From Pyrenula massariospora (taxonomy: Eukaryota > Ascomycota > Eurotiomycetes > Pyrenulales > Pyrenulaceae), in assembly GCA_021030905.1 (NCBI GenBank), contig JAGFMI010000005.1, positions 434,001-498,000 of the forward strand: a stretch of 64,000 bases of DNA. The letters are read 5' to 3'. Position numbers and translations under genes: made by a program. The notes below the pieces were generated by a model that was not told the origin of the DNA, did not search any database, and saw only the letters and a list, made by a program, of their open reading frames with translations. Shown one piece after another: positions 22,322-32,942 of this stretch (its first letter is position 1; the number at the start of each line of letters is the position of its first letter).

Positions 22322-24168
22322 ATGGCAGAATCTGGGGTGGCTCAAAATGCCACTAACATGCAGAATTTGCACTTGGATGAGGTCACTGGGGAGCGCGTGT
22401 CCAAATCTGAATTGAAGAAGCGGATCAAGGCGCGCGAACTTGAGGAAAAGAGGCGCAACAGGCTAACTACTAGTGCTCCTAAAGCTTCTAGTAATGATGT
22501 CCTGAGCGATTTAACTCCTAACGTAACAATATCTAGCCTGGCTAAGCTTTTTGCTAACAGCTACAGCAATATTTCGAAATTCGAAGCGCGAAAATCGACA
22601 GGCTACTGCAGACACAGCAGCCAAACCCGTACCCCCACAAGTTCCAAGTTACCGAGGACATACGAGATTTTGTCAAGAAATACGAATCGCTAAAGACGGG
22701 AGAGCACCAGAAAGAGACCATAGTCCAATTGGCAGGACGCATATATACCAAGCGCGCCTCGTCATCCAAGCTTGTGTTCTATGACATTCGAGCTAAGGGT
22801 GTCAAATTACAGGTCATGTGTCAGATTCAGGAAGCTTCTGGAGGCGTTCCATTTGAACAACAGCACGAGCATCTGCAGCGAGGAGACACCATAGGCGTCA
22901 TTGGCTTCCCAGGTCGGACATCTCCAAAGGGACGGCCAGATGGAGAACTATCAATCTTTGCACAGAATGTTATATTACTTACTCCTTGCCTACACCAGAT
23001 ACCATCAGAACACTACGGCCTACAAGATCAAGAAACCCGCTACCGTCAACGGTATCTTGATATGATTATGAACCCAAACTCGATCGATGTGATAAAGACT
23101 CGCAGCAAAATGCTAAAGTTCATTCGCCAATTCTTTGATGAACGAGAGTTTTTTGAAGTGGAAACGCCGATGATGAATGCCATAGCAGGCGGAGCAACCG
23201 CTAAGCCTTTCATTACACATCATAATGACCTCAACAAAGATCTCTTCATGCGGGTCGCTCCGGAGCTGTACCTCAAGATGCTGATTGTTGGTGGCCTTGA
23301 CAAGGTCTATGAATTAGGAAGACAATTCCGAAATGAAGGCATCGATTTGACTCACAACCCGGAATTCACCACCTGCGAGTTCTACTGGGCTTACGCCGAT
23401 GTACATGATGTGATGAAGCTTACAGAGGAACTCGTGTCAAGCCTGGTCAAATACATCACTGGAGGCACAGAGACCACCTACCATACTCTAACTGGTGATT
23501 CTTACCATGTGAACTGGGCTGCTCCATGGAAGCGAATTGAGATGATCCCAGCGCTGGAGGAAGCTGTCGGTGAGAGATTCCCGCCAGCCACAAAACTACA
23601 TACGAATGAGACAAACGAGTTCCTCAAGAGAATATTGAAGAAAGTTAATGTTGAGTGCACGCCGCCAATGACAAATGCACGGATGTTGGACAAGCTGGTG
23701 GGAGAGTTCATCGAAGAGAAGTGTATCAACCCGACTTTCATCATCAATCACCCTCAAATGATGTCGCCTTTGGCCAAGTACCATAGAGACTACCCTGGTC
23801 TTACGGAACGATGCGAAGCCTTTGTCTGCAAGAAGGAGATTGTCAATGCGTACACCGAGTTGAACAATCCCTTTGATCAACGACTGCGTTTCGAGGAACA
23901 AGCGAATCAAAAAGAACAAGGCGATGACGAGGCCCAACTAGTTGACGAGAATTTTTTAACAGCGCTAGAGTATGGTCTTCCACCTACTGGAGGGTGGGGC
24001 ATGGGAATTGATCGCCTTGTGATGTTCCTAACCGACAACTACTCAATCAAGGAGGTTTTAGCCTTCCCACTCATGAAGGATGACAGGCCGATTGGCAAGG
24101 ACAAAGAAACCGCAGCGGAAGTTGTCGGTGTTGAGCCTCAACCTGAGGAGGGTATTCCCCACAAGTGA
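22322..24168 (+). CDS. KRS1: lysyl-tRNA synthetase, cytosolic (class II)
   Basis: Charges tRNA-Lys with lysine in the cytosol. 600 residues, exons 22322-22522 and 22567-24168; the 44-nt intron is phase 0 and rebuilds LTPNQYFEIRS. The N-terminal basic helix ([19 protein letters not shown]) is typical of eukaryotic KRS. The anticodon-binding OB fold runs about residues 120-225 ([20 protein letters not shown]). Class II motif 2 is [20 protein letters not shown], and motif 3 is [17 protein letters not shown]. No mitochondrial presequence is visible, so this is the cytoplasmic form. Length agrees with yeast Krs1 (591). Confidence 0.97.
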
Positions 24169-24799
24169 ATGGTAGAAATAGAAGCAGTCGCGCCAACTGG
24201 GCTTCTACCCCAGTTCCGGAGAGGAGCTCGACTTGTCATGATAGTGAATGAGATACCCCCGTGGTGACAATCACCAGGTCATCGTTTCACTTTCGCACCA
24301 AGAAAGCAACGCGGTGAGACCAAACCTATCCGGTTTTTCTGAAATCCCCTTAACACCAAACAGTGAGCAATGCTCAGGTGCATCGATGATTTGTCGTAGT
24401 GAGTCCGCCACGGTCATTTACAACGATCTCCCACTAGAAAAATTGCGTTCCAAGGAGTTTGTTCACCAAGCTCACTGAAATGGTCACTACTCATCCTGGG
24501 ACCTGCTTCACCACGTCTCCTACCGATTTCAATCTAATGTAAACAACGCGTCCTCACTTTTAGTTGTACCTACTAGTATTTATATATTCATTTTTAGCTG
24601 GTCTCATTAATTTCTCTCAACTTTCGCTTTAAACACCACTTTGCACGTCTTTGAATTAGCTTCGAGACTTACATCGTCTATTCTGCAAACCCCCCACTGC
24701 ACTCATCCTAGAGACGCGTACGCGTCAACCTCTGACCAAGCGACTAATCTCTCGAAACATATCCTTTCCTCCCAGCAGACTTTCGAGCCTCTTACCACC
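24169..24799. other. intergenic, KRS1 to Zn-finger protein gene
   Basis: Promoter and leader of the next gene; a 76-codon frame at 24248-24478 lacks motifs. The 160 bases before 24800 are open in frame with the next gene but have no ATG. Confidence 0.4.
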
Positions 24800-26206
24800 A
24801 TGAGCCTTAACAAGAGGTCTCCTACCCGCGGCACTTCCCCTGATGACTATTTCTACTCCCCTGACTCCGATACTGGGCCTCAGAAACCTATGACACCTCC
24901 CGCTCGTCCCTCAAACAACGAACATAATACCAGGCAAGCCGTGAAAGACACGCCAGGCAACAATAACAAGCCCTCTAAACCAACCCATTCTCCAAACTCT
25001 AATTCTAGGGCTGACACACGACCGGATCCTTTGGCCAAGCTGCCAGTGCATCCTGGAATTGATATGAGCAGTCCAAGTCCCGCTCCGAGACTTAGGCCTG
25101 CATCGGCCGGTGCTGCTCCTGACCCCGGGAGTAGGAGGTCAAATGCTCTGAGGGATATTACGAATCTTTCCAAATCGTCAGTAGGCAAGAAGAAGCCGTC
25201 TTCAGCTGGCGTGAAGTCCACAGATACCAAGTTAAAAGTTCCCATTCCTGGTACTACCCCGGTGGGCTCCATCAAAGAACAGTCCAAAATTTACGAAGAT
25301 GGCACAAATAATAAGCCTTCTGTGACGAGATCCAACCAGCCGTCTGCTGAGGCCGGCGGGGCAAGTACCTCTCATGGAGCGACCAAGTCCTCCACACCAG
25401 CGGACTCTAGCTCCTTCCTAACAAAGCCCTCCGCAGACACAGACACCAATGCTGAACCCGCGTCACCTCCCGCCGCAGCTCCCCTCGCCTCTTCCAGCTC
25501 CGTCCCTCTCGCCGACTCCCTCTCAGACCCGCTGAAAGCCTTCCTTGCTCTCCCCCTCCCCGCCGTCGCCTCACCCTCCCACAACTCCTACCTCGAAATC
25601 CGCATCCGCACCGCCAAGTGCGACACCTGCGGGATCAAGAACACCGACCGCATCTACCGCTGCAAGACGTGTTCGGCGCAGATCTGCCGTAGCTGCGTTG
25701 CGGAGACTCTCGCCGAAGGCGACAATGGTGAGGTGGAGGAGAAGGCTCAGTGGAAAGACGAGATACATGAGAGTCTGCGCGAGTGGGTGAGCTGGGATGT
25801 GTGTCGGAAAGTGTTGATGGGTGAGAAGGGGCGTGATTTGGACGTGACGGATGGCTTGAAGATGCTGGGCGATGCGCCGGCGGAGATGGAACTGCAGGTT
25901 GTGTCTAGGGGAGGCACGGGGAAGGCAAAATCTGGCGTCAAGAGAAAGGCGAGTCAGGTTGATCGGGACGGCGAGGTAGGAATGAAGGGGTCAGGGAAGA
26001 AGAGAAAGAGGGCGGGGGAGAAGGGCACAGGCGCGGATGGAGAGAGTGACAATGGATCCATTGGCGCAGCAGAGAAGAGGACGATGGCGGAGCTAGAGGG
26101 AGAGAATGAAGACGGGGACAAGGCTATGGGTCTGGCGATCGGTGAACGGGGGATTGTAGACGATAACCTGGAGGATCGGGAAGAGAGTGGGACTCATCCT
26201 GGCTGA
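24800..26206 (+). CDS. hypothetical disordered protein with a Cys-rich zinc-finger-like module
   Basis: 468 residues, single exon, not assignable to a named family. The N-terminal 260 residues are Pro/Ser/Thr-rich and disordered. At about residues 271-300 sits CDTCGIKNTDRIYRCKTC followed by SAQICRSCVAE: Cys pairs spaced like a B-box or treble-clef zinc site. A conserved-looking block EIHESLREWVSWDVCRKVL follows, then a long charged tail with basic clusters (KKRKRAGEKG), perhaps nuclear localisation. Nuclear function is an inference from composition only. The start is the first ATG, MSLNKRSPTRG. Confidence 0.7.
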   Translation: MSLNKRSPTRGTSPDDYFYSPDSDTGPQKPMTPPARPSNNEHNTRQAVKDTPGNNNKPSKPTHSPNSNSRADTRPDPLAKLPVHPGIDMSSPSPAPRLRPASAGAAPDPGSRRSNALRDITNLSKSSVGKKKPSSAGVKSTDTKLKVPIPGTTPVGSIKEQSKIYEDGTNNKPSVTRSNQPSAEAGGASTSHGATKSSTPADSSSFLTKPSADTDTNAEPASPPAAAPLASSSSVPLADSLSDPLKAFLALPLPAVASPSHNSYLEIRIRTAKCDTCGIKNTDRIYRCKTCSAQICRSCVAETLAEGDNGEVEEKAQWKDEIHESLREWVSWDVCRKVLMGEKGRDLDVTDGLKMLGDAPAEMELQVVSRGGTGKAKSGVKRKASQVDRDGEVGMKGSGKKRKRAGEKGTGADGESDNGSIGAAEKRTMAELEGENEDGDKAMGLAIGERGIVDDNLEDREESGTHPG

Positions 26207-26935
26207 TGTCATGAATTGAGCTCTGTACGAAGTCCAGGATGATCATAGGGATATAAATTGCGATGTTGAATAACAATTCAGTTGGAAGTATGAGGAGTAG
26301 CACAGAAACGTTGAAAGCTGCGCATTAGCACCAAATATATCTTGATTGAAGCGGTAATTTGGCGTAGAGGCATGCGAGATCAGCTCAACTTTTCTGATGA
26401 CTCCTAGCCTAACGTCTTTGCGCATGGACAAGCTAGAAGTTCGGTGTTAGAGTAACAGGGAGGTTACTGAGGGATCATGATTTTTTTCCGATCCTGCTCT
26501 GGCAATTTTGCTGACGCTCTATAGATCACGCAAATGCTTCTGTGTTTATTAGCTGTAACAAGCTGAAAGTATATTTTTTAAATACATCCTTTCAGCAGCT
26601 GCCGAAGCGCCATGGCGAATCAAGGATATTTCGTGGCCCCTATTATGAAAGTTTCAAAAGGCTACACATTTTCTAACCCTGCTGAAAGGCGTGGAAGGCC
26701 GTTGTGTATAGCGCCAAATACTAACTTAGAGCATGACGCTAATTAAAGAACAAATAAGACATGCTTTCGAAGGCTGATACTAAGATGCTAAAGCAGATGC
26801 TCGAAGAAGTGATGTCACAGGTTTCACAAGCTCGAAGGAAGAGAATGGAACGGGAGCCTTGCACAAGGCCGAGGAGTTTTCGACGCCTCCTCTTTATGTC
26901 GAGTGAAGGAGGTGTGATTTCTATTTGGCAATCTA
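26207..26935. other. convergent intergenic region, Zn-finger gene and COX15
   Basis: 729 bases between converging stops, AT-rich in the middle (26480-26760). The 80-codon frame at 26761-27003 overlaps the COX15 3' end and is not supported. Confidence 0.4.
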
Positions 26936-28538
26936 TCATCCAACTGCCGGCTTACCTGCTTGGTAAGGCAACGGCATGCTGGGCCTGGCCCCGACTGGCA
27001 TGACGCTTTCAGAAGGAGACCCAAACTTTGCGGTGGTTCCGGATCGCTGACCGATAATTTTAGCAGCCCGTTGAGGAAACCGAATCCTCGATCCAAGCAC
27101 GATCGTCCAAGTTAGAAGCAACAAGCTACCAGCCTGGTGAGCGGATGCCAGCGGAATTGGAACTAGATAAAGCAGAGTACAGATCCCTAGGGCAGCCTGC
27201 ATCCACACAAAGCCTACGACGCCGTGAACGCCCTTTCTCGCCGCGGCAGGGAGAATAGTCTTGATCATCGGTGAAAGACGGGAATAGGCCCATAGAGCGT
27301 GGACAGCAGTAAAAGTAGTTGTAGCAAGAATTCTGTGATCAAGTTGAACCAGAGATGGGTTTTCGAGGAAATTGCGCCAGATAAGATCGCTTCGATCTGC
27401 TGTGCGCGAGTAGAAATCGGAAAACAGTTCACTTTTTGGCGGAGTGAGCCCGAGGCCCATTTGAGGAAATTCGTTGTAGATAAGCCCAGCATCTAGGCCA
27501 GCCACTAAACCTCCAGACATTGCTGTGATAAAAATCAGAAGACCTAAAGCAAGGACAGAGACCTTGAAGGGCCGGAGCGCTGGATCCGCAAGCTTTGAGA
27601 GGTAGGCAGTCGATGTTTCAACGGAAGCATTGAGGAGCTTGTTTGTCCTTAAAATCGAAAGCCCATTCCACAACATTGCCACATAGCATGCAAACGCTGT
27701 ACCCAGATGAGCAGTGAGCCGGTACTGGCTCACTCTTGGATGGCATCCAGGGGCAAATAGATCGTCCTTTAGTCCAGACTTCACCATCCACCAACCTATG
27801 AAACCTTGGAAGCCGATCAAGCCTGCGATTCCTCCGATCCGAAGAACTATTGGCTTTGACACTTTGCGCTTCACCATAAAGTAAGCGGCAGGGAGGATAA
27901 ATGAAATACCCACCACCCGTCCCCAGATGCGATGTATCCATTCCATCCAATAAATGGATTTAAACTCTTCAAGTGTCATTCGAGGATTCAATTTTTGGAA
28001 CTCTGGTGAGGCTCTGTACTTATCAAATTCGGACTGCCAGTGTGAATTGTTCGTTGGAGGAAGTGATCCGGTGACTGGGCGCCATTCGGTGATGCTCAGA
28101 CTGAAAAGACTATTAGGAGAGTTTGCATTCATTGCAGCAGCCTACTCACCCAGACTCCGTCAATCGAGTCAGTCCACCAAAGACCACAATACCAAAGACA
28201 CTAGCAGCGCTGCCCAAGAGCCAATATGCCACCACATTGGCACTTGTTTCCGGAAACCGCGAAGATTGCTCTGGCGCGGAGTTGTTTGTCCTTTTCCATG
28301 TCGATGTGCTGAATCGCATCGTAGAGCCATACTGTCTCCTCACAGCCTTTAGTTGTGTGGGCTTTCTCGCCGGTAACCCTTTGGATGACCACGGGACCCC
28401 GTTCGCTGACTTGATAGGAGCCCGAAGTGGTGTAAGTGTAGACAGTTTGGGCGAGTTTCGCTGGCACGCAAACAGCTGTTGCGAGAGTTTCGGAGCAGCT
28501 CTTCGCAGAAGGGCCATGAATGGGCTTTTCGCGGCCAT
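26936..28538 (-). CDS. COX15: heme A synthase Cox15
   Basis: Converts heme O to heme A in the mitochondrial inner membrane, needed for cytochrome c oxidase. 517 residues; exons in gene order 28150-28538 and 26936-28100. The N-terminal 80 residues are Arg/Ser-rich (mitochondrial presequence). About eight membrane spans follow. Heme-ligand histidines are visible in MEWIHRIWGRVVG, RLTAHLGTAFA, VQLDHRILATTT and SAHQAGSLLLL. The junction rebuilds GGLTRLTESGLSITEW, a hallmark of the family. It is divergent from the BTB gene. Confidence 0.96.
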
Positions 28539-29161
28539 CTTGTCTCAACGATCTCAAGACAAAATGTCGCAAAAGAGCAAAACCAGCGGAGAAGATTTTA
28601 GGTTACCGGAGTCGTTCCAGGGAAGACCCTGATCTGAAGTTGGGGGTTCAGAAGGGCCCACTGTAAATCCACGGCACGTCAAAGCTCGCACTCGAAGTGT
28701 TAGATGCAGCCCATCATGGCTTCACAATGATTTCCAGCTCCAGAGGTCTTCTCTTCACGGCGCCGAGCCTCATGGGAGGCGTGCCAGGCGTGACCGGTCG
28801 CAGCAAAGATCATCAGAACCCCCTGCGCTTTCTTCTCCGAGACGGCTGGAGAGGGGCAAGTCTCCCACCAACGCCGTATGGGTGATCAGATGGGCTCTGA
28901 CCAGATCATACAATCCTTTTCCACCCTACATCTCTTCTGCAGCGCCTGCGTCTCGTTGCAGCCAGAATCCAAAGCTATTCTGACGCCCCTGGATTATTGC
29001 TCAATCGACGCACAATCCGCTCTGTGCTCCTGCAACCCCACCCAACCACCAACCCCTCGAGTTATATCATCTGACGCCCACGCTACAGGTCGGCCGAAAC
29101 CTGGCCTTCATGATCTGATCAAGCTCCCCCCCACTGTCCCCCTTACATTGACTGACAAGTG
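28539..29161. promoter_or_regulatory. divergent promoter region, COX15 and BTB gene
   Basis: 623 bases between head-to-head ATGs. No supported coding frame. Confidence 0.5.
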
Positions 29162-32020
29162 ATGGCCACTGGCGGCCATGACGACGGAGACTCTGGGGGC
29201 ACCCTACGAGATATCCTGGCGGACTTGACGGCAGCTTCTAGTAGACGACCTGAATCACCACATGCCCCAGATCCTGTGTGGTCTTTCTCGTCTCGAAGCT
29301 CATCAAGTTCCACTCCCCGTCAAGCGCCAGCGCCAAATCCTCGCACTAGCTCAACTGGACGTCCATACCAGCAACAACGAGCCCTCTCTGGCGGTGTTGT
29401 ACCTTCACTCGCGCATGGGGATACGGTGCCTCAAAGCGGCTTGTTCAATACCCCTGGGAGGTCAATATTTGCATCTGGCCCTCCAACGTCCTCGATCTCC
29501 GCCAATACTGCCCAGGCCTCTATGAGCCCTGCCCTTCCTTCTTCCAGCATTGCCCGTCCCCTTTCAGTCTTATCTAGTCCGCATAGCAGTACATCGAGAA
29601 AAAATAGCTCTCGTGGAGGAGCAGAAGCATCTTCAGGGTCGCAGGCTCCGTTGAGGAGACGAACAATCCAAGTGTCTGAAAAAGATATTGACGATCCCGA
29701 CACCGTTACTTCAGCAGAGCAAGACGCCGCTCAGACCCCCGTACCGACAACGCTGTCGAAGCTGTTTGCTCCGCCAGAGCATCCTGGTCTCTCTCGACCC
29801 GTTTCGCATATTCGGTCGGGCAGCACGACTGCTACCGGGCGAATCGTGGCCGAACCAAGTAGTCTAACTTCCCACTTACTAAATCGCGGCTTACTCGATG
29901 GCCGACATTCGGACATCTTGGTTCACGCCTTCGCAAATAGCTATAAGCTTCATAAGATCATCTTGGATCGCGTCCCTTTCTTTAGGTCTGCATTCTCCGG
30001 TCCATGGGCTGAAAGCTCGGCGAAAGAGATGGCGCTTCATCCGGAGCAGGTTGATAACAATATCACCCGCAATGCCTTTGAACTGGCTTTGAAGCGAATA
30101 TATGGATCTAGTCTGCCCATGGAGGAAGATCAAGAAGCAATTGGGTTGTTTGCCACTGGTTGCTGGCTTGACATGGCTGACCTCATCGAATCGAGCTTGG
30201 ATGGGATCCTCCGACAATTGCACCCGAGTAAGCTTGGTGAAGTCATCAACATAGTAACGACCAATTATTACGGGAAGCCGGGTGAAAGGATCCTTGCATC
30301 TGCCAAAGCGGTCCTCTGTAGAGAAGGTTGGGAAATGCCCTACGAGTTCTGGGACGACATACCTGCAGACATTATACGAGAGGTCGTTGGCGGAGACCCT
30401 TTTTACGTACCAGGGGAGTGGGAGAGATGGTACTTAGCTGTACGATTGCTGAATCGCAGACTAAAGGCTAAAGCTGTGGATGCTGGCCTGATAGCCCCGG
30501 ACGGGCAATACATAAACCCAAAGCCCACCAGTCTTAAGTTTTTCGCTGTTCGCTTCGACACAGTCTATCGGAGAGATTCCATCATTGGCGGCCGAGCTGT
30601 GTCAGAAAGGGATGAGGCTTGGGTGTCGCTCTATACGCATCCAGAAATAGCTCCTCTACTTGTGTTGCTCGACGAAGGTATCCATTACGTTCATCTTCGT
30701 TTCGAACAGCTTCAGCAGATACGCGATCAGAAAGATATTTTTGGCATCCCGATCATCCCGGAGAAAGTCATTATGAATGCGCACTGGATGTCAATGGAGC
30801 TTAGACAACGAGTCGTCAACGCCTCAGAATCGGACTTTGAGCTGGGTCTCACACGCGAAGGGGAAGACTATTCACTTCAGGACCACTTAAACAAAATAGC
30901 TGATTCCAAGGGTAAAGAACCGGAGGATTCCACGGCGCGAGAGCAAACGGACGAAATGGCCTCTGGAAGTTGGGATGGAAACGGCAAACCCCGCAAATTC
31001 TGGATCCCTGGTACAGATTCGTCTTCCGTTATGGGTGGAACCAGTGAGGCATATATGACTTCAGCTGCTATGGCAACCTGGACGCCTCACATGGCGAGGC
31101 TGTCCAATTCATTCGAACCATCTGACGCCCTGTGGGCAACCGACCTGAGTGGTATTGAGCCAGGGAAGAGCCATTCTCGCGAGAGCAGTAATGAACAGAC
31201 CGCGCCGCAGTTCAGTCACTTTCCACCCTTTAGATTCTCCGCCGAGTTTCCGAATCCTAGGACTCTCAAAGAGAAGAAACGGGTATATTCGCAGACTGTA
31301 TGGTACGCTGGAAGCATGTGGAACCTCTACATACAGCGTATCAACACCTCTAAATCACACCAACTAGGGATCTACCTCCATCGAGCAAAGGAACGAGAAC
31401 CTGTCGACGATCCTCTAGCCCAGCTGACTCACACGCCAGTTCAAGAGCAAATTCGGCAAGTTGAGCGCGACATGAGAAAGAGTGAACGTCGCAGCCGAAA
31501 TTGGAACACCTTCAGTAGCGGTGGCGAGGCGGAAGCTGAAGATGAGAGTGGGTCAGGGGCAGACGTCGACGGAGGTATGTTCGGTGGCGAACCGCAAACC
31601 TCCACCCGCCTCTCTATGCTCAGACGATCGGAGGGTCTTGTCAAGCCACATAAGACTTCCGAGATTCCTCTTACTCCCCAGCAACTAGCTTCACGACCGC
31701 AGTCATCGGCATATGTTCTCGACTCGGATGAAGAAACGGAAGAACTCGCCAGGGCCAGCAAAAGATCCAGCGTTTCTGCAATGCCTCTGTACACAGATGC
31801 GAGACCAGCGATAAAAACGTATTTCAAAATATACTCACCAAGCAAAGCGGGCCGGATGCTCAGCATTTATGAGAGCGCGCCGGACCGTTTCAACTTCAGC
31901 CAATCCTGGGGCTGGAAGAGTTCGAGTTTTATTCTCGACGACGGAGCAGCAAGTCCAGAAGGCACCAAAGGAGGCAAAGATGGAAAGTTGCGGTACATGG
32001 TTGTGATTGGCAACGTGTAG
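29162..32020 (+). CDS. BTB/POZ domain protein (germ cell-less-like)
   Basis: 952 residues in a single exon. The first 230 residues are disordered, Ser/Pro-rich. The BTB fold spans about residues 240-350: LLDGRHSDILVHAFANSYKL, HKIILDRVPFFRSAF, and a BACK-like continuation with GYWLDMADLI-type text (CWLDMADLIESSLDGIL). The middle region (EFWDDIPADIIREVVGGDPF, WYLAVRLLNRR) resembles fungal homologs of germ cell-less. A C-terminal domain about 690-952 contains VWYAGSMWNLYIQRI and LGIYLHRAKE. Many BTB proteins act as Cullin-3 adaptors; whether this one does is inference. Start: first ATG (MATGGHDDGD). Confidence 0.87.
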   Translation: MATGGHDDGDSGGTLRDILADLTAASSRRPESPHAPDPVWSFSSRSSSSSTPRQAPAPNPRTSSTGRPYQQQRALSGGVVPSLAHGDTVPQSGLFNTPGRSIFASGPPTSSISANTAQASMSPALPSSSIARPLSVLSSPHSSTSRKNSSRGGAEASSGSQAPLRRRTIQVSEKDIDDPDTVTSAEQDAAQTPVPTTLSKLFAPPEHPGLSRPVSHIRSGSTTATGRIVAEPSSLTSHLLNRGLLDGRHSDILVHAFANSYKLHKIILDRVPFFRSAFSGPWAESSAKEMALHPEQVDNNITRNAFELALKRIYGSSLPMEEDQEAIGLFATGCWLDMADLIESSLDGILRQLHPSKLGEVINIVTTNYYGKPGERILASAKAVLCREGWEMPYEFWDDIPADIIREVVGGDPFYVPGEWERWYLAVRLLNRRLKAKAVDAGLIAPDGQYINPKPTSLKFFAVRFDTVYRRDSIIGGRAVSERDEAWVSLYTHPEIAPLLVLLDEGIHYVHLRFEQLQQIRDQKDIFGIPIIPEKVIMNAHWMSMELRQRVVNASESDFELGLTREGEDYSLQDHLNKIADSKGKEPEDSTAREQTDEMASGSWDGNGKPRKFWIPGTDSSSVMGGTSEAYMTSAAMATWTPHMARLSNSFEPSDALWATDLSGIEPGKSHSRESSNEQTAPQFSHFPPFRFSAEFPNPRTLKEKKRVYSQTVWYAGSMWNLYIQRINTSKSHQLGIYLHRAKEREPVDDPLAQLTHTPVQEQIRQVERDMRKSERRSRNWNTFSSGGEAEAEDESGSGADVDGGMFGGEPQTSTRLSMLRRSEGLVKPHKTSEIPLTPQQLASRPQSSAYVLDSDEETEELARASKRSSVSAMPLYTDARPAIKTYFKIYSPSKAGRMLSIYESAPDRFNFSQSWGWKSSSFILDDGAASPEGTKGGKDGKLRYMVVIGNV

Positions 32021-32942
32021 GTAGAAGCCTGATTATGGCACCGTGAGTAGGCCTCTTTGATAATCGTGTCCCTTAGCGGGTGGAGTTGGAAGGGGGCAAA
32101 GTCTTTAGTTTCGGGTGCATATTCTCCTGCAGTCGTAGATCTGACCGGGCCACACCTTAATATTTATAATCTTGCCTCTGCATGCAGCATTTCAAAGGCC
32201 TATCAAAGCCTCACACTCCATGCTTAGAATGATCACCACCGCATGCCTGCTCACTTCTCGAGCAGGCAACTCGAAGCGTCGCCATCCCCCATGCTCCATC
32301 AATATCGACATGACACTTGGCCGTCCCACCGCGCGGTTCAGCCGCCCTGTTTACTTTTCTTGTTGAAGCCGATCTTCACCCAGGTGAGAAAAGTGCTTGG
32401 TCCTTGCGAGTCTTTAGCTATGCAAATCACGACTGCGCCTATCTGATAGCTGAGGGTCAGCGCGTCGGCCCCGTCCCACTGACGACCCTTGCAGGCCTTG
32501 CCACCATCCTTGTCGAACCGGTCAGCCCCCGTTGGATGGCCTTGACCGGTACCCCAAAATTCAATGGACTCGGTCGAAGGCTTTCCTAAAGCAATTGCCT
32601 TTTGTCTAGGCAATGACCACGCTCCTTGCAAAGACACAGCGGCGTCGTCTGGCTCATGACGCCCGAAACACCGTGATCTAAAAGTCTAGGCCCGAGAAAA
32701 GACTTCATTCTCACCTTTCAGGTCTTTGAACTCCAACTCAGCTTTGGGTATTACGTTCGTATAGGATGAACATTTTGCTACAAGGGGCTTCTCGGTGGTT
32801 TGGTAGGCCCAATGCTTCAGATTATTCATCCTTTTGGGACCTCTCAAATCATGATACATCGCTTTTAAGTGGTCAATGTCATCCACGGAAGCAATTCTTG
32901 GCTTGCTCATCGTTGCGACGCAGATAGGTTACGGAAAAAGAT
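32021..32942. other. intergenic, BTB gene to transcription-factor-like gene
   Basis: 922 bases. Two minus-strand frames look somewhat protein-like (32686-32910 and 32338-32637) and are listed separately as one doubtful locus. No other feature is seen. Confidence 0.35.
32338..32910 (-). CDS. doubtful small hypothetical gene on the minus strand
   Basis: A 74-codon frame starts at ATG 32910 (MSKPRIASVDDIDHLKAM, later EKPLVAKCSSYTN and AELEFKDLKGENEVF) and is followed by a 99-codon frame 32637-32338 (TGADRFDKDGGKACKG, FLTWVKIGFNKKSK). They could be exons of one small gene, but I found no splice pair I trust. The ATG lies only 32 bases from the ATG of the opposite-strand gene at 32943, which argues against both being real as drawn. 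No family recognised. Confidence 0.2.
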
